Notes under the pieces: generated by a model
Database searches by the model: none
Told to the model about the DNA's origin: nothing
Seen by the model: the letters and a program-made list of their open reading frames with translations, nothing else
Translations under genes and position numbers: made by a program
Assembly (NCBI GenBank): GCA_016867955.1
Contig: VGIE01000201.1
Location: 1-5,116 of the forward strand
DNA from: Betaproteobacteria bacterium
GTDB taxonomy: Bacteria; Pseudomonadota; Gammaproteobacteria; Burkholderiales; SG8-39
Reading direction: 5' to 3'
Length of the DNA: 5,116 nucleotides
Part shown: one piece after another, positions 1 to 5,116 of the stretch
Layout: every line of letters begins with the position of its first letter
How positions within the stretch are numbered: the first letter of the stretch is position 1

Positions 1-357
1 AAAATTGGCCCTGACCCCAAACTTTGCGAAAAATGCCTCCGCGGCCTTCTTTGACACGCCTTCGGGCGTTGAGGAATAGAAAGTCAGCTCGCCCTCTGCC
101 TTCGCCGCTTTGATGAGGGCATCCAGTTCCACCGGCTGGTCTGACGAGGGCGCCTTGGTAACCTGGGCGAGCAACAGCGCGCCGAAAGCCGGCCTGGCGG
201 ATTCCGACGGTACTGGACGCCCAGTGCGTCCATCACCGGCATCCGCGATGACAAACCCGGGCGCCCCAAGAATGCCCGTAACCACGAATGATACGAAGAC
301 CGTTCGCAGTCCCAGGCGGGATGCCATCCTCGCGGATGTAGAGATTCTCTTGTTCAT
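1..357 (-). CDS. ABC transporter periplasmic solute-binding protein, iron(III)-type family; N-terminal part only
   Basis: This is the first 119 residues of a protein that runs off the left edge. The start is an ATG at 357-355, seven bases after a near-perfect Shine-Dalgarno AGGAGGTG (370-363). A basic N-terminus (NKR, R10, R14, R18) is followed by a hydrophobic stretch at about residues 19-38, which reads as a Sec signal peptide with possible cleavage after the ADA at 38-40. Residues 41-75 are a Pro/Ser/Gly-rich spacer with a short second hydrophobic patch (FGALLLA). From about 77 the sequence matches the start of the FbpA/AfuA-like binding-protein fold: LDALIKAAKAEGELTFYSS, then a helix ending AFFAKFGV. 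In that family the mature protein captures ferric iron or another small ligand in the periplasm and delivers it to an inner-membrane ABC permease. The ligand cannot be told from this fragment. M11 is an alternative start giving a shorter signal peptide, but the ribosome site favours M1. No permease or ATPase gene is in view. Confidence 0.8.
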   Translation of the reverse strand, partial: MNKRISTSARMASRLGLRTVFVSFVVTGILGAPGFVIADAGDGRTGRPVPSESARPAFGALLLAQVTKAPSSDQPVELDALIKAAKAEGELTFYSSTPEGVSKKAAEAFFAKFGVRANF

Positions 358-362
358 TGCCA

Positions 363-370
363 CACCTCCT
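363..370 (-). promoter_or_regulatory. Strong ribosome binding site of the solute-binding protein gene
   Basis: On the minus strand the bases read AGGAGGTG, a near-complete match to the anti-Shine-Dalgarno sequence, seven bases before the ATG at 357. It decides between the two in-frame methionines (residues 1 and 11) in favour of the first. Confidence 0.75.
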
Positions 371-391
371 CTTCCAGAATGAACTTTCGCA

Positions 392-406
392 GCCCCTTGC
401 AGGGGC
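392..406 (-). other. Short GC-rich hairpin in the leader of the solute-binding protein gene
   Basis: GCCCCT (392-397) and AGGGGC (401-406) are perfect complements around a 3-base TGC loop, a 6-bp stem. On the minus strand it lies about 22 bases upstream of the ribosome binding site. No T-run follows it, so it does not look like an intrinsic terminator. A role in mRNA stability or leader structure is possible but not shown. Confidence 0.35.
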
Positions 407-550
407 ACGATTGTTGCAAAGGACAACTCACCGCGCCCGGCCAAAACGCCGTTATCCTTCGCGCCGGCATTCTAGCGCCCCGGATCGGACGCACCGGTCC
501 CGCCTCCAGGCGCGCTGACAGTCCCGCCAGCACCCATCGGATCAAACGGG

Positions 551-580
551 TTGTTGAAGCGCGTGCAAATGCCCTATAAT
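551..580 (+). promoter_or_regulatory. Sigma70-like promoter of the rpmB-rpmG operon
   Basis: A perfect -10 hexamer TATAAT lies at 575-580. A TTGTTG at 551-556 is a plausible -35 box with an 18-base spacer; TTGAAG at 554-559 would leave only 15 bases. Transcription should begin near 586-588, giving a leader of only about 20 bases before the rpmB ATG at 607. A consensus -10 suits a highly expressed ribosomal protein operon. The leader is too short for a riboswitch or for autogenous control by a large structured element. Confidence 0.7.
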
Positions 581-606
581 GCGGCGTTTTCGTCTGGAGC
601 AAATTC

Positions 607-840
607 ATGGCACGAGTCTGCCAAGTCACCGGCAAGAAGCCGCGGGTGGGCAATAACGTGTCCCACGCCAACAACAAGACCAAGCGCCGGTTCCTGCCGA
701 ACCTGCAGTACCGCCGTTTCTGGGTCGAATCGCAAGAGCGCTGGGTCAGTCTTCGTGTATCCAATGCCGGCCTTCGCAATATCGACAAGAAGGGCATTGA
801 GGCCGTGCTCGAAGAGCTTCGCGTGCGCGGCCAGGTCTGA
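607..840 (+). CDS. rpmB: 50S ribosomal protein L28
   Basis: The gene encodes 77 residues, the normal length for bacterial bL28. The protein is a small basic component of the large ribosomal subunit. Conserved L28 features are all present: the N-terminal MARVCQVTGKKPRVGN, the VSHANNKTKRRF segment at about residues 19-30 followed by LPNLQ, the central RRFWVESQERWVSLRVSN, and the C-terminal helix rich in IDKKGIEAVLEEL. A GGAG ribosome site at 596-599 sits seven bases before the ATG. The gene is first in a two-gene operon: rpmG begins 15 bases after its stop, which is the usual rpmB-rpmG pair. Nothing is truncated or unusual. The wording is closest to what I know from betaproteobacteria. Confidence 0.97.
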   Translation: MARVCQVTGKKPRVGNNVSHANNKTKRRFLPNLQYRRFWVESQERWVSLRVSNAGLRNIDKKGIEAVLEELRVRGQV

Positions 841-855
841 TCGGGGGATCGAGCG

Positions 856-1011
856 ATGAGAGAGAAGATCAAACTTGAGTCGAGTGCGGGCACCGGGCAC
901 TTCTACACGACCAGCAAGAACAAGCGAACCAAACCGGAAAAGCTGGAGATCAAGAAGTACGATCCGAAGGCGCGCAAGCACGTCATGTACAAGGAAACCA
1001 AGCTGAAATAG
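856..1011 (+). CDS. rpmG: 50S ribosomal protein L33, zinc-free form
   Basis: This is a 51-codon gene starting with MREKIKLESSAGTGHFYTT and ending KHVMYKETKLK before a TAG at 1009-1011. It matches bacterial bL33, a small basic protein of the large subunit located near the E site. The family core is clear: IKLESSAGTGHFYTTSKNKR, then TKPEKLEIKKYDPKARKH. There are no cysteines, so the zinc-ribbon CxxC pairs of the C+ paralogue are absent and this is the C- form. A GGGGGA ribosome site (843-848) lies seven bases before the ATG. The gene is co-transcribed with rpmB, 15 bases upstream, and a strong terminator follows within 35 bases. Confidence 0.97.
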   Translation: MREKIKLESSAGTGHFYTTSKNKRTKPEKLEIKKYDPKARKHVMYKETKLK

Positions 1012-1043
1012 CCGGAAGCCTCGGGAGTGTCCTCCGGATTAGG

Positions 1044-1076
1044 AAAGGCCCGTCATTGACGGGCCTTTTTATTTTT
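1044..1076 (+). terminator. Intrinsic terminator of rpmB-rpmG
   Basis: AAAGGCCCGTC (1044-1054) pairs perfectly with GACGGGCCTTT (1058-1068) around a 3-base ATT loop, an 11-bp stem. On the plus strand it is followed by a T-rich tail to 1076 (TT, A, TTTTT). It lies 33 bases after the rpmG stop. The minus-strand desaturase gene converges on this point. On that strand only the three Ts at the end of the stem are available and the bases beyond read CCTAAT, so leftward termination would be weaker. Confidence 0.92.
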
Positions 1077-1121
1077 CCGGGCTTCTGGCCCCGGGGGCAC
1101 ACCGTCCGGACCGGCGGCAAA

Positions 1122-2327
1122 TCAGGCGTAACTGCGCAGGCGCTGTGAGAACTCGATTAGTGGCGTGATGCCACTTGCCTCGGCGCGGTGGCACCAGTCC
1201 TGCAGTTGCTTCACTAGCTGCTCGCGCGTCGCAGACGAGCGCTCCCAGACGACCATCAGTTCCTTGCGCATGTTGTACACCGTCTGCAGCGGCTTGCTGA
1301 CGGCCAGCACCGCCTCCAGCTTCTCTCGCTCAGCCTCGGCAAGCTTGCGGTCGTCCCGGTGCAGCCAGCGACGCAGGCCCTGCAGCATCAGCGCATCCGA
1401 AGGTGAAAAGCGCCGCAGCCTGCCAAGCTCTTGTGCATAGGTCGCCTTGAGCGATTTCGCGTAGGTCGCCAGGATGTCATAACGATGCGTCAGAACGGCC
1501 TGCAGCGTCTCATGGTCGCAAACTGCCTTGGCTGCGGTGAACCTGGGCGTCGGAGCGACGCGCTTGACCTCCGCCAGTCTGAGAACTTCCAATGCGCGGA
1601 TGTAACCCCAGCCGATATCGAACTCGTACCACTTGTTCGACAACTTGGCCGAGGTTGCGAAGGCATGGTGATTGTTGTGGAGTTCCTCGCCGCCAATGAG
1701 GATTCCCCAGGGCACGATGTTGGTGCTCGCATCGAGGCTGTCAAAGGTCCGATAGCCCCAGAAATGCCCGATGCCGTTGATCACCCCGGCGGCCCAGAAC
1801 GGAATCCAGACCAGTTGCGCAACCAGTACCAGGAGGCCGGAAAAAAGCCCGAACAGGCAGACATCAATCACGCCCATCAGCACCGGCCCAAGCACCGTGA
1901 AACGGCCCAGCAGGTTGCGCTCCAGCCAGTCGCAGGGCGTGCCGTGCCCGTAACGCTCCAGCGTCTCCTTGTTGTAGGATTCCTTTACATAGAGTTCCAC
2001 CCCGCCCCAGAGAATGCGGCTGATGCCATGAATCTGCGGGCTGTGCGGATCTTCAACCGCTTCGCACTTCGCATGGTGCTTGCGGTGTATCGCGGCCCAC
2101 TCCTTGGTCACCATGCCCGTCGTCATCCACAACCAGATGCGAAAAAAATAGCTGGGGAGCGCATGCAGTTCCAGGGCTCGATGCGCCTGATGCCGGTGCA
2201 GAAAGATGGTGACTGCGGCAATCGTCACGTGCGTCAGTGCAAGCGCCACGAGGGCCAGTTGCCACCAGTCCAGATCGAAAACGCCGGAGAACAAAAAAGG
2301 ATGGCCGCGCAGTTCCAGAAGAGTCAT
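1122..2327 (-). CDS. Membrane fatty acid (acyl-CoA/acyl-lipid) desaturase, DesA type
   Basis: This 401-residue protein is a membrane-bound di-iron desaturase that introduces a cis double bond, probably delta-9, into saturated acyl chains and so adjusts membrane fluidity. All three histidine boxes are present: HRHQAH at 44-49, HRKHH at 81-85 and HNNHH at 217-221. Two further likely ligand histidines sit in EDPHSP (H95) and GIGHFWGY (H188). Hydrophobic segments at about 22-43, 56-73 and a long pair at 143-183 fit the family topology. Residues from about 262 to the end form a mostly helical charged C-terminal domain, as in the roughly 394-residue Pseudomonas DesA (PA0286 type). The acyl-CoA desaturases of other groups usually stop soon after the third box. 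The start ATG at 2327 has an AGGG ribosome site six bases upstream. It lies 121 bases downstream of the channel gene. Whether the substrate is acyl-CoA or phospholipid cannot be read from the sequence. Its electron donor is not encoded here. Confidence 0.93.
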   Translation of the reverse strand: MTLLELRGHPFLFSGVFDLDWWQLALVALALTHVTIAAVTIFLHRHQAHRALELHALPSYFFRIWLWMTTGMVTKEWAAIHRKHHAKCEAVEDPHSPQIHGISRILWGGVELYVKESYNKETLERYGHGTPCDWLERNLLGRFTVLGPVLMGVIDVCLFGLFSGLLVLVAQLVWIPFWAAGVINGIGHFWGYRTFDSLDASTNIVPWGILIGGEELHNNHHAFATSAKLSNKWYEFDIGWGYIRALEVLRLAEVKRVAPTPRFTAAKAVCDHETLQAVLTHRYDILATYAKSLKATYAQELGRLRRFSPSDALMLQGLRRWLHRDDRKLAEAEREKLEAVLAVSKPLQTVYNMRKELMVVWERSSATREQLVKQLQDWCHRAEASGITPLIEFSQRLRSYA

Positions 2328-2448
2328 GTAATGCCCTGCGTGATGGGTGGATCACAACCAGCAATTGCGGCTCGTGTGGGCCGGGATTGTACGTGAATAG
2401 ACTGACCCCGGGGCCGAATCTCTCAACGGGGATCAAGCTGCTGAATCG
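2328..2448 (-). promoter_or_regulatory. Upstream region of the desaturase gene with a possible promoter and inverted repeat
   Basis: This 121-base gap separates the channel stop codon from the desaturase start. On the minus strand a TACAAT (2391-2386), one base from the -10 consensus, would give a leader of roughly 50 bases, but no good -35 box stands 16-18 bases before it. An inverted repeat GTGAT-N6-ATCAC (2340-2355) lies just downstream of that site and could be an operator. No terminator-like hairpin with a T-run is seen here after the channel gene. Read-through from upstream is therefore also possible. Confidence 0.35.
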
Positions 2449-3720
2449 TCAGGGAATATCAGCGTTCCGATGACGGATTTCGCGCTGCGGAAACGGAATG
2501 GAGATCGCTTCCCGACGGAAGGCCGCAAGAATAGCCCGGCTGATGTCTGAACGGACGTTCAGGTTGCCGTGCTCGGGGTCCTCGATCCAGAATCCCAGCT
2601 CCAATTCAACGCCGTTCTCGCCAAGGTTGATGATGAAGGCGTTGGGTGGGGGATGGGCAATGACCCGGGGGTGCGCCGCCGCGACATCGACCAGCACGGC
2701 AATCGCTCGCTCAACGTCGGAGTCATAGGAGATCTGGACTTGCACGCCGAGCCGGATGCGCTTGTCGGAGTGTGTGTGGCTGACGACCGTTGAAGTAATC
2801 AGGGAATCATTCGGGATCATGGCTTCCCGCCCGTCGCCGCCTCGCAGAATGACATGGCGCGTGGTGATTCCCTTCACCTCGCCGAAAAAATTGTTGGCGA
2901 TAATGTGGTCGCCCAGCCGGATGGAGCGCTCCAGCAGGATGATGAATCCGCTGATGTAGTTGCTGGCCACTTTCTGCAGACCGAAACCGAGACCGACTCC
3001 CAGCGCGCCACCGAATACGGACAGCACCGTGAGGTCGATACCGAGGACGGGCAGCACGATCAGCACCGCCAGCAAGAGCAGCACCGCCCTAGTCAGCCGC
3101 GACAGCACTGCGCGAAGGCTGGAATGCAGGGTCTCGGCGCGCATCAGGCGCGCCTCGACGGCGCTGCCGCCCCACAGCGCCGCCAGCAATGTCAGCAAGA
3201 CCCAGAACAACGCCTGAAGCACCAGCCACAGGGAGATGCGCTGCTTCCCGATATTGAAGTTCACGGCCTCGAGGAAGGCGACGACGTCCGGCAGCACGCC
3301 CAGCATGTGTAGTGCCACCCCGCCCCAGACCAACAGCGCGATCGCCCTCTCGAACGGGGCGAGCATGCCGCCCGGCGGAAACACATGCCGCAACGCGTAG
3401 AAGAGGACCCGGATCAGCGCCAGCGATCCCAGGAGCGGCACTGCCACATGCAGCAGATTGACATGCTGCCAGTGCCGCAACAGGGCGCGTCCGATCAGCA
3501 CCAGCACCAGGGCCAGCAAAGGGAAAAGGATGCGCTTCAGGCCGCCGTAGCCGAGCTTCCAGACGCCGCTGGCCTCGACCTGGGGCATTATTCGTATCCA
3601 CTGGCTGACCTGGAGCGCAACGAGGAGGCAGAGCACCAGCGTACCGACCTGCCAGAGAATCTCCGGCTGTGACAGGTCCGCCCAAAGCGCGATGAGGACC
3701 TTGTTGAACGGTTCGTTCAT
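2449..3720 (-). CDS. MscS-family mechanosensitive ion channel, medium-length type
   Basis: This 423-residue inner-membrane protein belongs to the family of channels that open under membrane tension and release solutes on osmotic downshock. Hydrophobic segments lie at about 21-42, 62-80, 93-110, 125-145, 163-184 and 210-228. They precede the diagnostic pore-lining helix at about 231-258, which has the Gly/Ala-rich GALGVGLGFGLQ stretch followed by KVASNYISGFIIL. The LLERSIRLGD that opens the cytoplasmic beta domain follows at 262-271. The DGREAMIPNDSLITS segment (296-310) and an alpha/beta C-terminal domain complete the MscS core. E. coli MscS has 286 residues with three helices. The extra N-terminal helices make this closer in size to YbdG-like or other medium-length members. 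No cyclic-nucleotide-binding domain follows. The ATG at 3720 is the first start codon after an in-frame TAG at 3801-3799, which fixes the start even though the ribosome site (GGGCAG) is weak. It lies 78 bases downstream of the nuclease remnant. Confidence 0.92.
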   Translation of the reverse strand: MNEPFNKVLIALWADLSQPEILWQVGTLVLCLLVALQVSQWIRIMPQVEASGVWKLGYGGLKRILFPLLALVLVLIGRALLRHWQHVNLLHVAVPLLGSLALIRVLFYALRHVFPPGGMLAPFERAIALLVWGGVALHMLGVLPDVVAFLEAVNFNIGKQRISLWLVLQALFWVLLTLLAALWGGSAVEARLMRAETLHSSLRAVLSRLTRAVLLLLAVLIVLPVLGIDLTVLSVFGGALGVGLGFGLQKVASNYISGFIILLERSIRLGDHIIANNFFGEVKGITTRHVILRGGDGREAMIPNDSLITSTVVSHTHSDKRIRLGVQVQISYDSDVERAIAVLVDVAAAHPRVIAHPPPNAFIINLGENGVELELGFWIEDPEHGNLNVRSDISRAILAAFRREAISIPFPQREIRHRNADIP

Positions 3721-3798
3721 GATCGACTGCCCATTCGTCGTTTGCGCCGGTGAAAGTGCGCTTGCTGACGCCGCTTCGGCCAGGTCCGGCCAGCACCG

Positions 3799-4350
3799 CT
3801 AGTGCGTTGCGAGCGGTACGTCTCGGACCAGTTCATAGGGCATCGCTTCCGCCGCATGGCGGTACCAGTTGGCGGCGAATCGCCGGGTCAGTTCCGGATT
3901 GCGCCGCATGATGATCACGTTCTCGGCGTTGCGATTCTGCGCCGACCAGGTCCAGTTATAGCTGCCGGTGACGACGGCCGCGTCGGCAAGACCGGGATGC
4001 CAGCCGCCGCCAGTTCGGGCACCCGGCTCGACACCCCGGAGAAGGTCTGCTCCCTGTCGGCGGTAACGCGAACATCCACGCCCCGCCGGCGCGCCGCGAT
4101 CAGCGCATTGGCGATCGAGCGACTGGTGAAACTGTACGAATGCACCAGCACCTCGCTGCGTGCAGACCCGATCGCCGCGACGATGAGCGCCTCCACGTCA
4201 GCCCAGGGGGAGAATGCTGCCTGAACTGAACCCGCTGCCGGGAGCATTGGCACTGCCGAGGCTGGGCGACGCGCGGATTGCCCGATGCCGGGGGAGCACC
4301 AGAGCGCCAGGCACAGGCAAAGTGAGTGGGAGCGCGACCAGCCGCCGCAT
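3799..4350 (-). pseudogene. Broken phospholipase D-superfamily nuclease (NucT/Nuc-like), catalytic motif lost
   Basis: Two reading frames together spell most of a small exported endonuclease of the PLD superfamily. The first half is open from a GTG at 4253 to about 3990: WADVEALIVAAIGSARSEVL, VHSYSFTSRSIANALIAARR, GVDVRVTADREQ and LAAAGIPVL. The second half, in another frame, runs from about 3984 to the TAG at 3801-3799: DAAVVTGSYNWTWSAQNRNA, ENVIIMRRNPELTRRF and AANWYRHAAEA. Intact relatives have about 16-18 residues between GIPV and VVTGS, carrying the catalytic HxK and Asp of the HxK(x)4D(x)6GSxN motif. Here these are absent and only GSYN remains. The likely ancestral ATG at 4350 overlaps the upstream methyltransferase stop. 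It opens a signal-peptide-like MRRLVALPLT, but that frame closes at 4198. The hydrophobic continuation LCLCLALWC lies one base out of phase, so a second frame error probably sits near 4330-4310. A sequencing error could explain a single shift but not the missing motif. A truncated protein without nuclease activity could still be made from either half. Confidence 0.82.
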
Positions 4351-4352
4351 CA
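4348..4352 (-). other. Overlapping stop and start (TGATG) between methyltransferase and nuclease remnant
   Basis: On the minus strand the TGA of the methyltransferase (4352-4350) shares its A with an ATG (4350-4348). This arrangement is typical of translationally coupled genes. It supports 4350 as the original start of the nuclease gene and suggests the two were in one operon before the second decayed. Confidence 0.6.
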
Positions 4353-5114
4353 GGCAACGCGTTCCAGCGCGGCAGCAAAGAATGCGTCGGTGCCATGTGT
4401 CGTCGGCCATAACTCCAGGCATTCGCTGCAGTCGAGTGCGATCTTCTGGCGAGGCAGGATTTCCGCTGCCGGTCGCAGCACGAATTGCGGCTGAGCCTGC
4501 AGGAAGGCATCCACGATGCGCCGGTTCTCGGACGCCAGAATGCTGCAGGTGGCGTACACGAGTCGCCCGCCCGGCTTGACCAGCACCGCAGCGCTGGCGA
4601 GGACCTTCGCCTGCCTGTCCCTGAGTTCCTCGACCGAGGCCGGTGTCTGTCGCCATTTCAGGTCGGGATTGCGGCGCAAGGTCCCGAGTCCGCTGCAGGG
4701 GGAATCCACCAGCACGCGATCAATCTTGCCCGCCAGGCGCTGCACCCGCGGGTCGCGCTCGCCTTCAATGCGCTGGGGATGCACGTTCGACAATCCAGAC
4801 CGCGCCAGACGCGGCTTGAGGTTTTCGAGCCGTCGCGCCGAAACATCGAATGCGTACAAGCGGCCCGTCGAGCGCATCAGCATGCCGAGCGCCAGAGTCT
4901 TCCCGCCCGCACCGGCGCAGAAATCCACCACCATCTCCCCGCGACGCGGCTCCACCAACCAGGCCAGCAACTGGCTGCCCTCATCCTGCACCTCGATCTC
5001 GCCGGCAAGGAACAGCGGGTGCCGGTTGATCGCCGGCTTGCCCGCCAACCGGATGCCCGACGGCGAGTAGGGTGTGGCTTGGGGCTGGAAACCGTCTTCC
5101 GCAAGGCGTTGCAG
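4350..5114 (-). CDS. RsmB/NOP-family rRNA (cytosine-C5) methyltransferase, C-terminal part
   Basis: The last 254 residues and stop of this gene are visible. Its 5' end is beyond the right edge, and the frame is open to the last complete codon at 5114. It transfers a methyl group from S-adenosylmethionine to C5 of a cytosine in RNA, most likely 16S rRNA, in the cytoplasm. Counting from the first visible codon, the family motifs are in order: EVQDEGSQLLAWLVEP (41-56), the SAM-binding DFCAGAGGKT (64-73), LYAFDVSARRLENL (86-99), DSPCSGLGTLRRNPDLKWR (137-155) with the motif IV cysteine C140, VKPGGRLVYATCS (179-191) with the nucleophilic motif VI cysteine C190, and the terminal HGTDAFFAA (240-248). 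Both cysteines needed for catalysis and release are present. A TTG at 5048 could be misread as the start, but the upstream frame (LQRLAEDGFQ...YSPSGIRL) is family-like and continuous. The sequence is closer to betaproteobacterial RsmB-like proteins than to E. coli RsmB. The missing N-terminus would show whether a NusB-like domain is present. Confidence 0.93.
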   Translation of the reverse strand: MQRLAEDGFQPQATPYSPSGIRLAGKPAINRHPLFLAGEIEVQDEGSQLLAWLVEPRRGEMVVDFCAGAGGKTLALGMLMRSTGRLYAFDVSARRLENLKPRLARSGLSNVHPQRIEGERDPRVQRLAGKIDRVLVDSPCSGLGTLRRNPDLKWRQTPASVEELRDRQAKVLASAAVLVKPGGRLVYATCSILASENRRIVDAFLQAQPQFVLRPAAEILPRQKIALDCSECLELWPTTHGTDAFFAAALERVA

Positions 5115-5116
5115 AA

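Larger units (their letters stand above)
358..606. other. Divergent intergenic region between the solute-binding protein gene and rpmB
   Basis: This 249-base spacer must carry promoters for both directions. The rpmB promoter is clear (551-580). For the leftward gene I find no convincing promoter. The best -10-like hexamer is TAGAAT (474-469, minus), but nothing like TTGACA lies at the right distance upstream. A small hairpin at 392-406 lies in the presumed leader of the leftward gene. No Fur-box-like sequence, RNA gene or convincing small ORF is visible. Confidence 0.55.

Noticed and set aside
469..474. A TAGAAT -10-like hexamer on the minus strand as promoter of the solute-binding protein gene
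   Set aside because: There is no acceptable -35 box 16-18 bases upstream on that strand, so it is not listed as a promoter.
354..981. Minus-strand frames opposite rpmB and rpmG
   Set aside because: They overlap two unmistakable ribosomal protein genes with their own ribosome sites and terminator, and have no recognisable motifs.
1012..1037. CCGGA...TCCGG inverted repeat just after rpmG
   Set aside because: The stem is only 5 bp with a large loop and no T-run. The terminator immediately downstream explains transcription end better.
1122..1545. The transposase-like tail of the desaturase as the remnant of an inserted IS element
   Set aside because: The frame is uninterrupted, no terminal repeats or target duplication are visible, and DesA-type desaturases have tails of similar length.
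1431..2396. A 321-codon open frame on the plus strand opposite the desaturase
   Set aside because: It is antisense to a gene with complete histidine boxes, its translation shows no family motif, and long antisense frames are expected at this GC content.
3089..3796. A 235-codon minus-strand frame overlapping the start of the channel gene
   Set aside because: It is an out-of-phase reading of the MscS gene, rich in Arg, Gly and Ala with no recognisable domain, while the overlapping frame has the full MscS signature.
4516..5070. A 184-codon plus-strand frame opposite the methyltransferase
   Set aside because: It is a Ser/Arg/Pro-rich antisense shadow of a gene whose SAM-binding and catalytic motifs are intact.
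1..5116. CRISPR arrays, tRNAs, insertion sequences, phage or defence modules
   Set aside because: No regularly spaced repeats, cloverleaf-like sequence, transposase core or defence-gene motif was found on either strand. The PLD remnant stands beside housekeeping genes, not in a defence operon.

Overview
The window is high-GC bacterial chromosome and most resembles a betaproteobacterium. The best indicators are the wording of ribosomal protein L28, the RsmB/NOP-type methyltransferase (motifs DFCAGAGGKT, PCSGLGTLRRNPDLKWR) and a roughly 400-residue acyl desaturase of the Pseudomonas/betaproteobacterial DesA type. This placement rests on remembered family sequences, not on a search.

Layout. Bases 1-357 (minus) hold the first 119 residues of an exported iron-type ABC solute-binding protein that runs off the left edge. 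A 249-base divergent spacer follows. It carries a clear sigma70-like promoter for rpmB-rpmG on the plus strand (607-1011), which ends in a strong intrinsic terminator. The L33 gene is only 51 codons long. Everything to the right is on the minus strand. In its own transcription order it is: an RsmB/NOP-family rRNA methyltransferase cut by the right edge (4350-5114), a broken phospholipase-D-superfamily nuclease gene (3799-4350) whose ancestral start overlaps the methyltransferase stop as TGATG, an MscS-family mechanosensitive channel (2449-3720), and a fatty acid desaturase (1122-2327) that converges on the rpmB-rpmG terminator.

How the genes relate. rpmB-rpmG is the standard pair of 50S ribosomal protein genes. 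The methyltransferase also serves ribosome maturation, but on the other strand. Channel and desaturase are both envelope genes (membrane tension and lipid fluidity). They are co-oriented, but a 121-base gap containing a possible promoter separates them, so a shared transcript is not assured.

The most unusual point is the nuclease remnant. Its frame breaks exactly where the catalytic HxK...D segment should be, and the downstream GSxN half continues in another frame. A second apparent frame change lies in its signal peptide. The desaturase also has a long C-terminal domain that recalls the C-terminus of ISL3-family transposases. I see no CRISPR array, tRNA, insertion sequence, phage or defence system, and nothing that supports a new multi-gene system. 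This is mainly an ordinary housekeeping and envelope region with one decayed gene.
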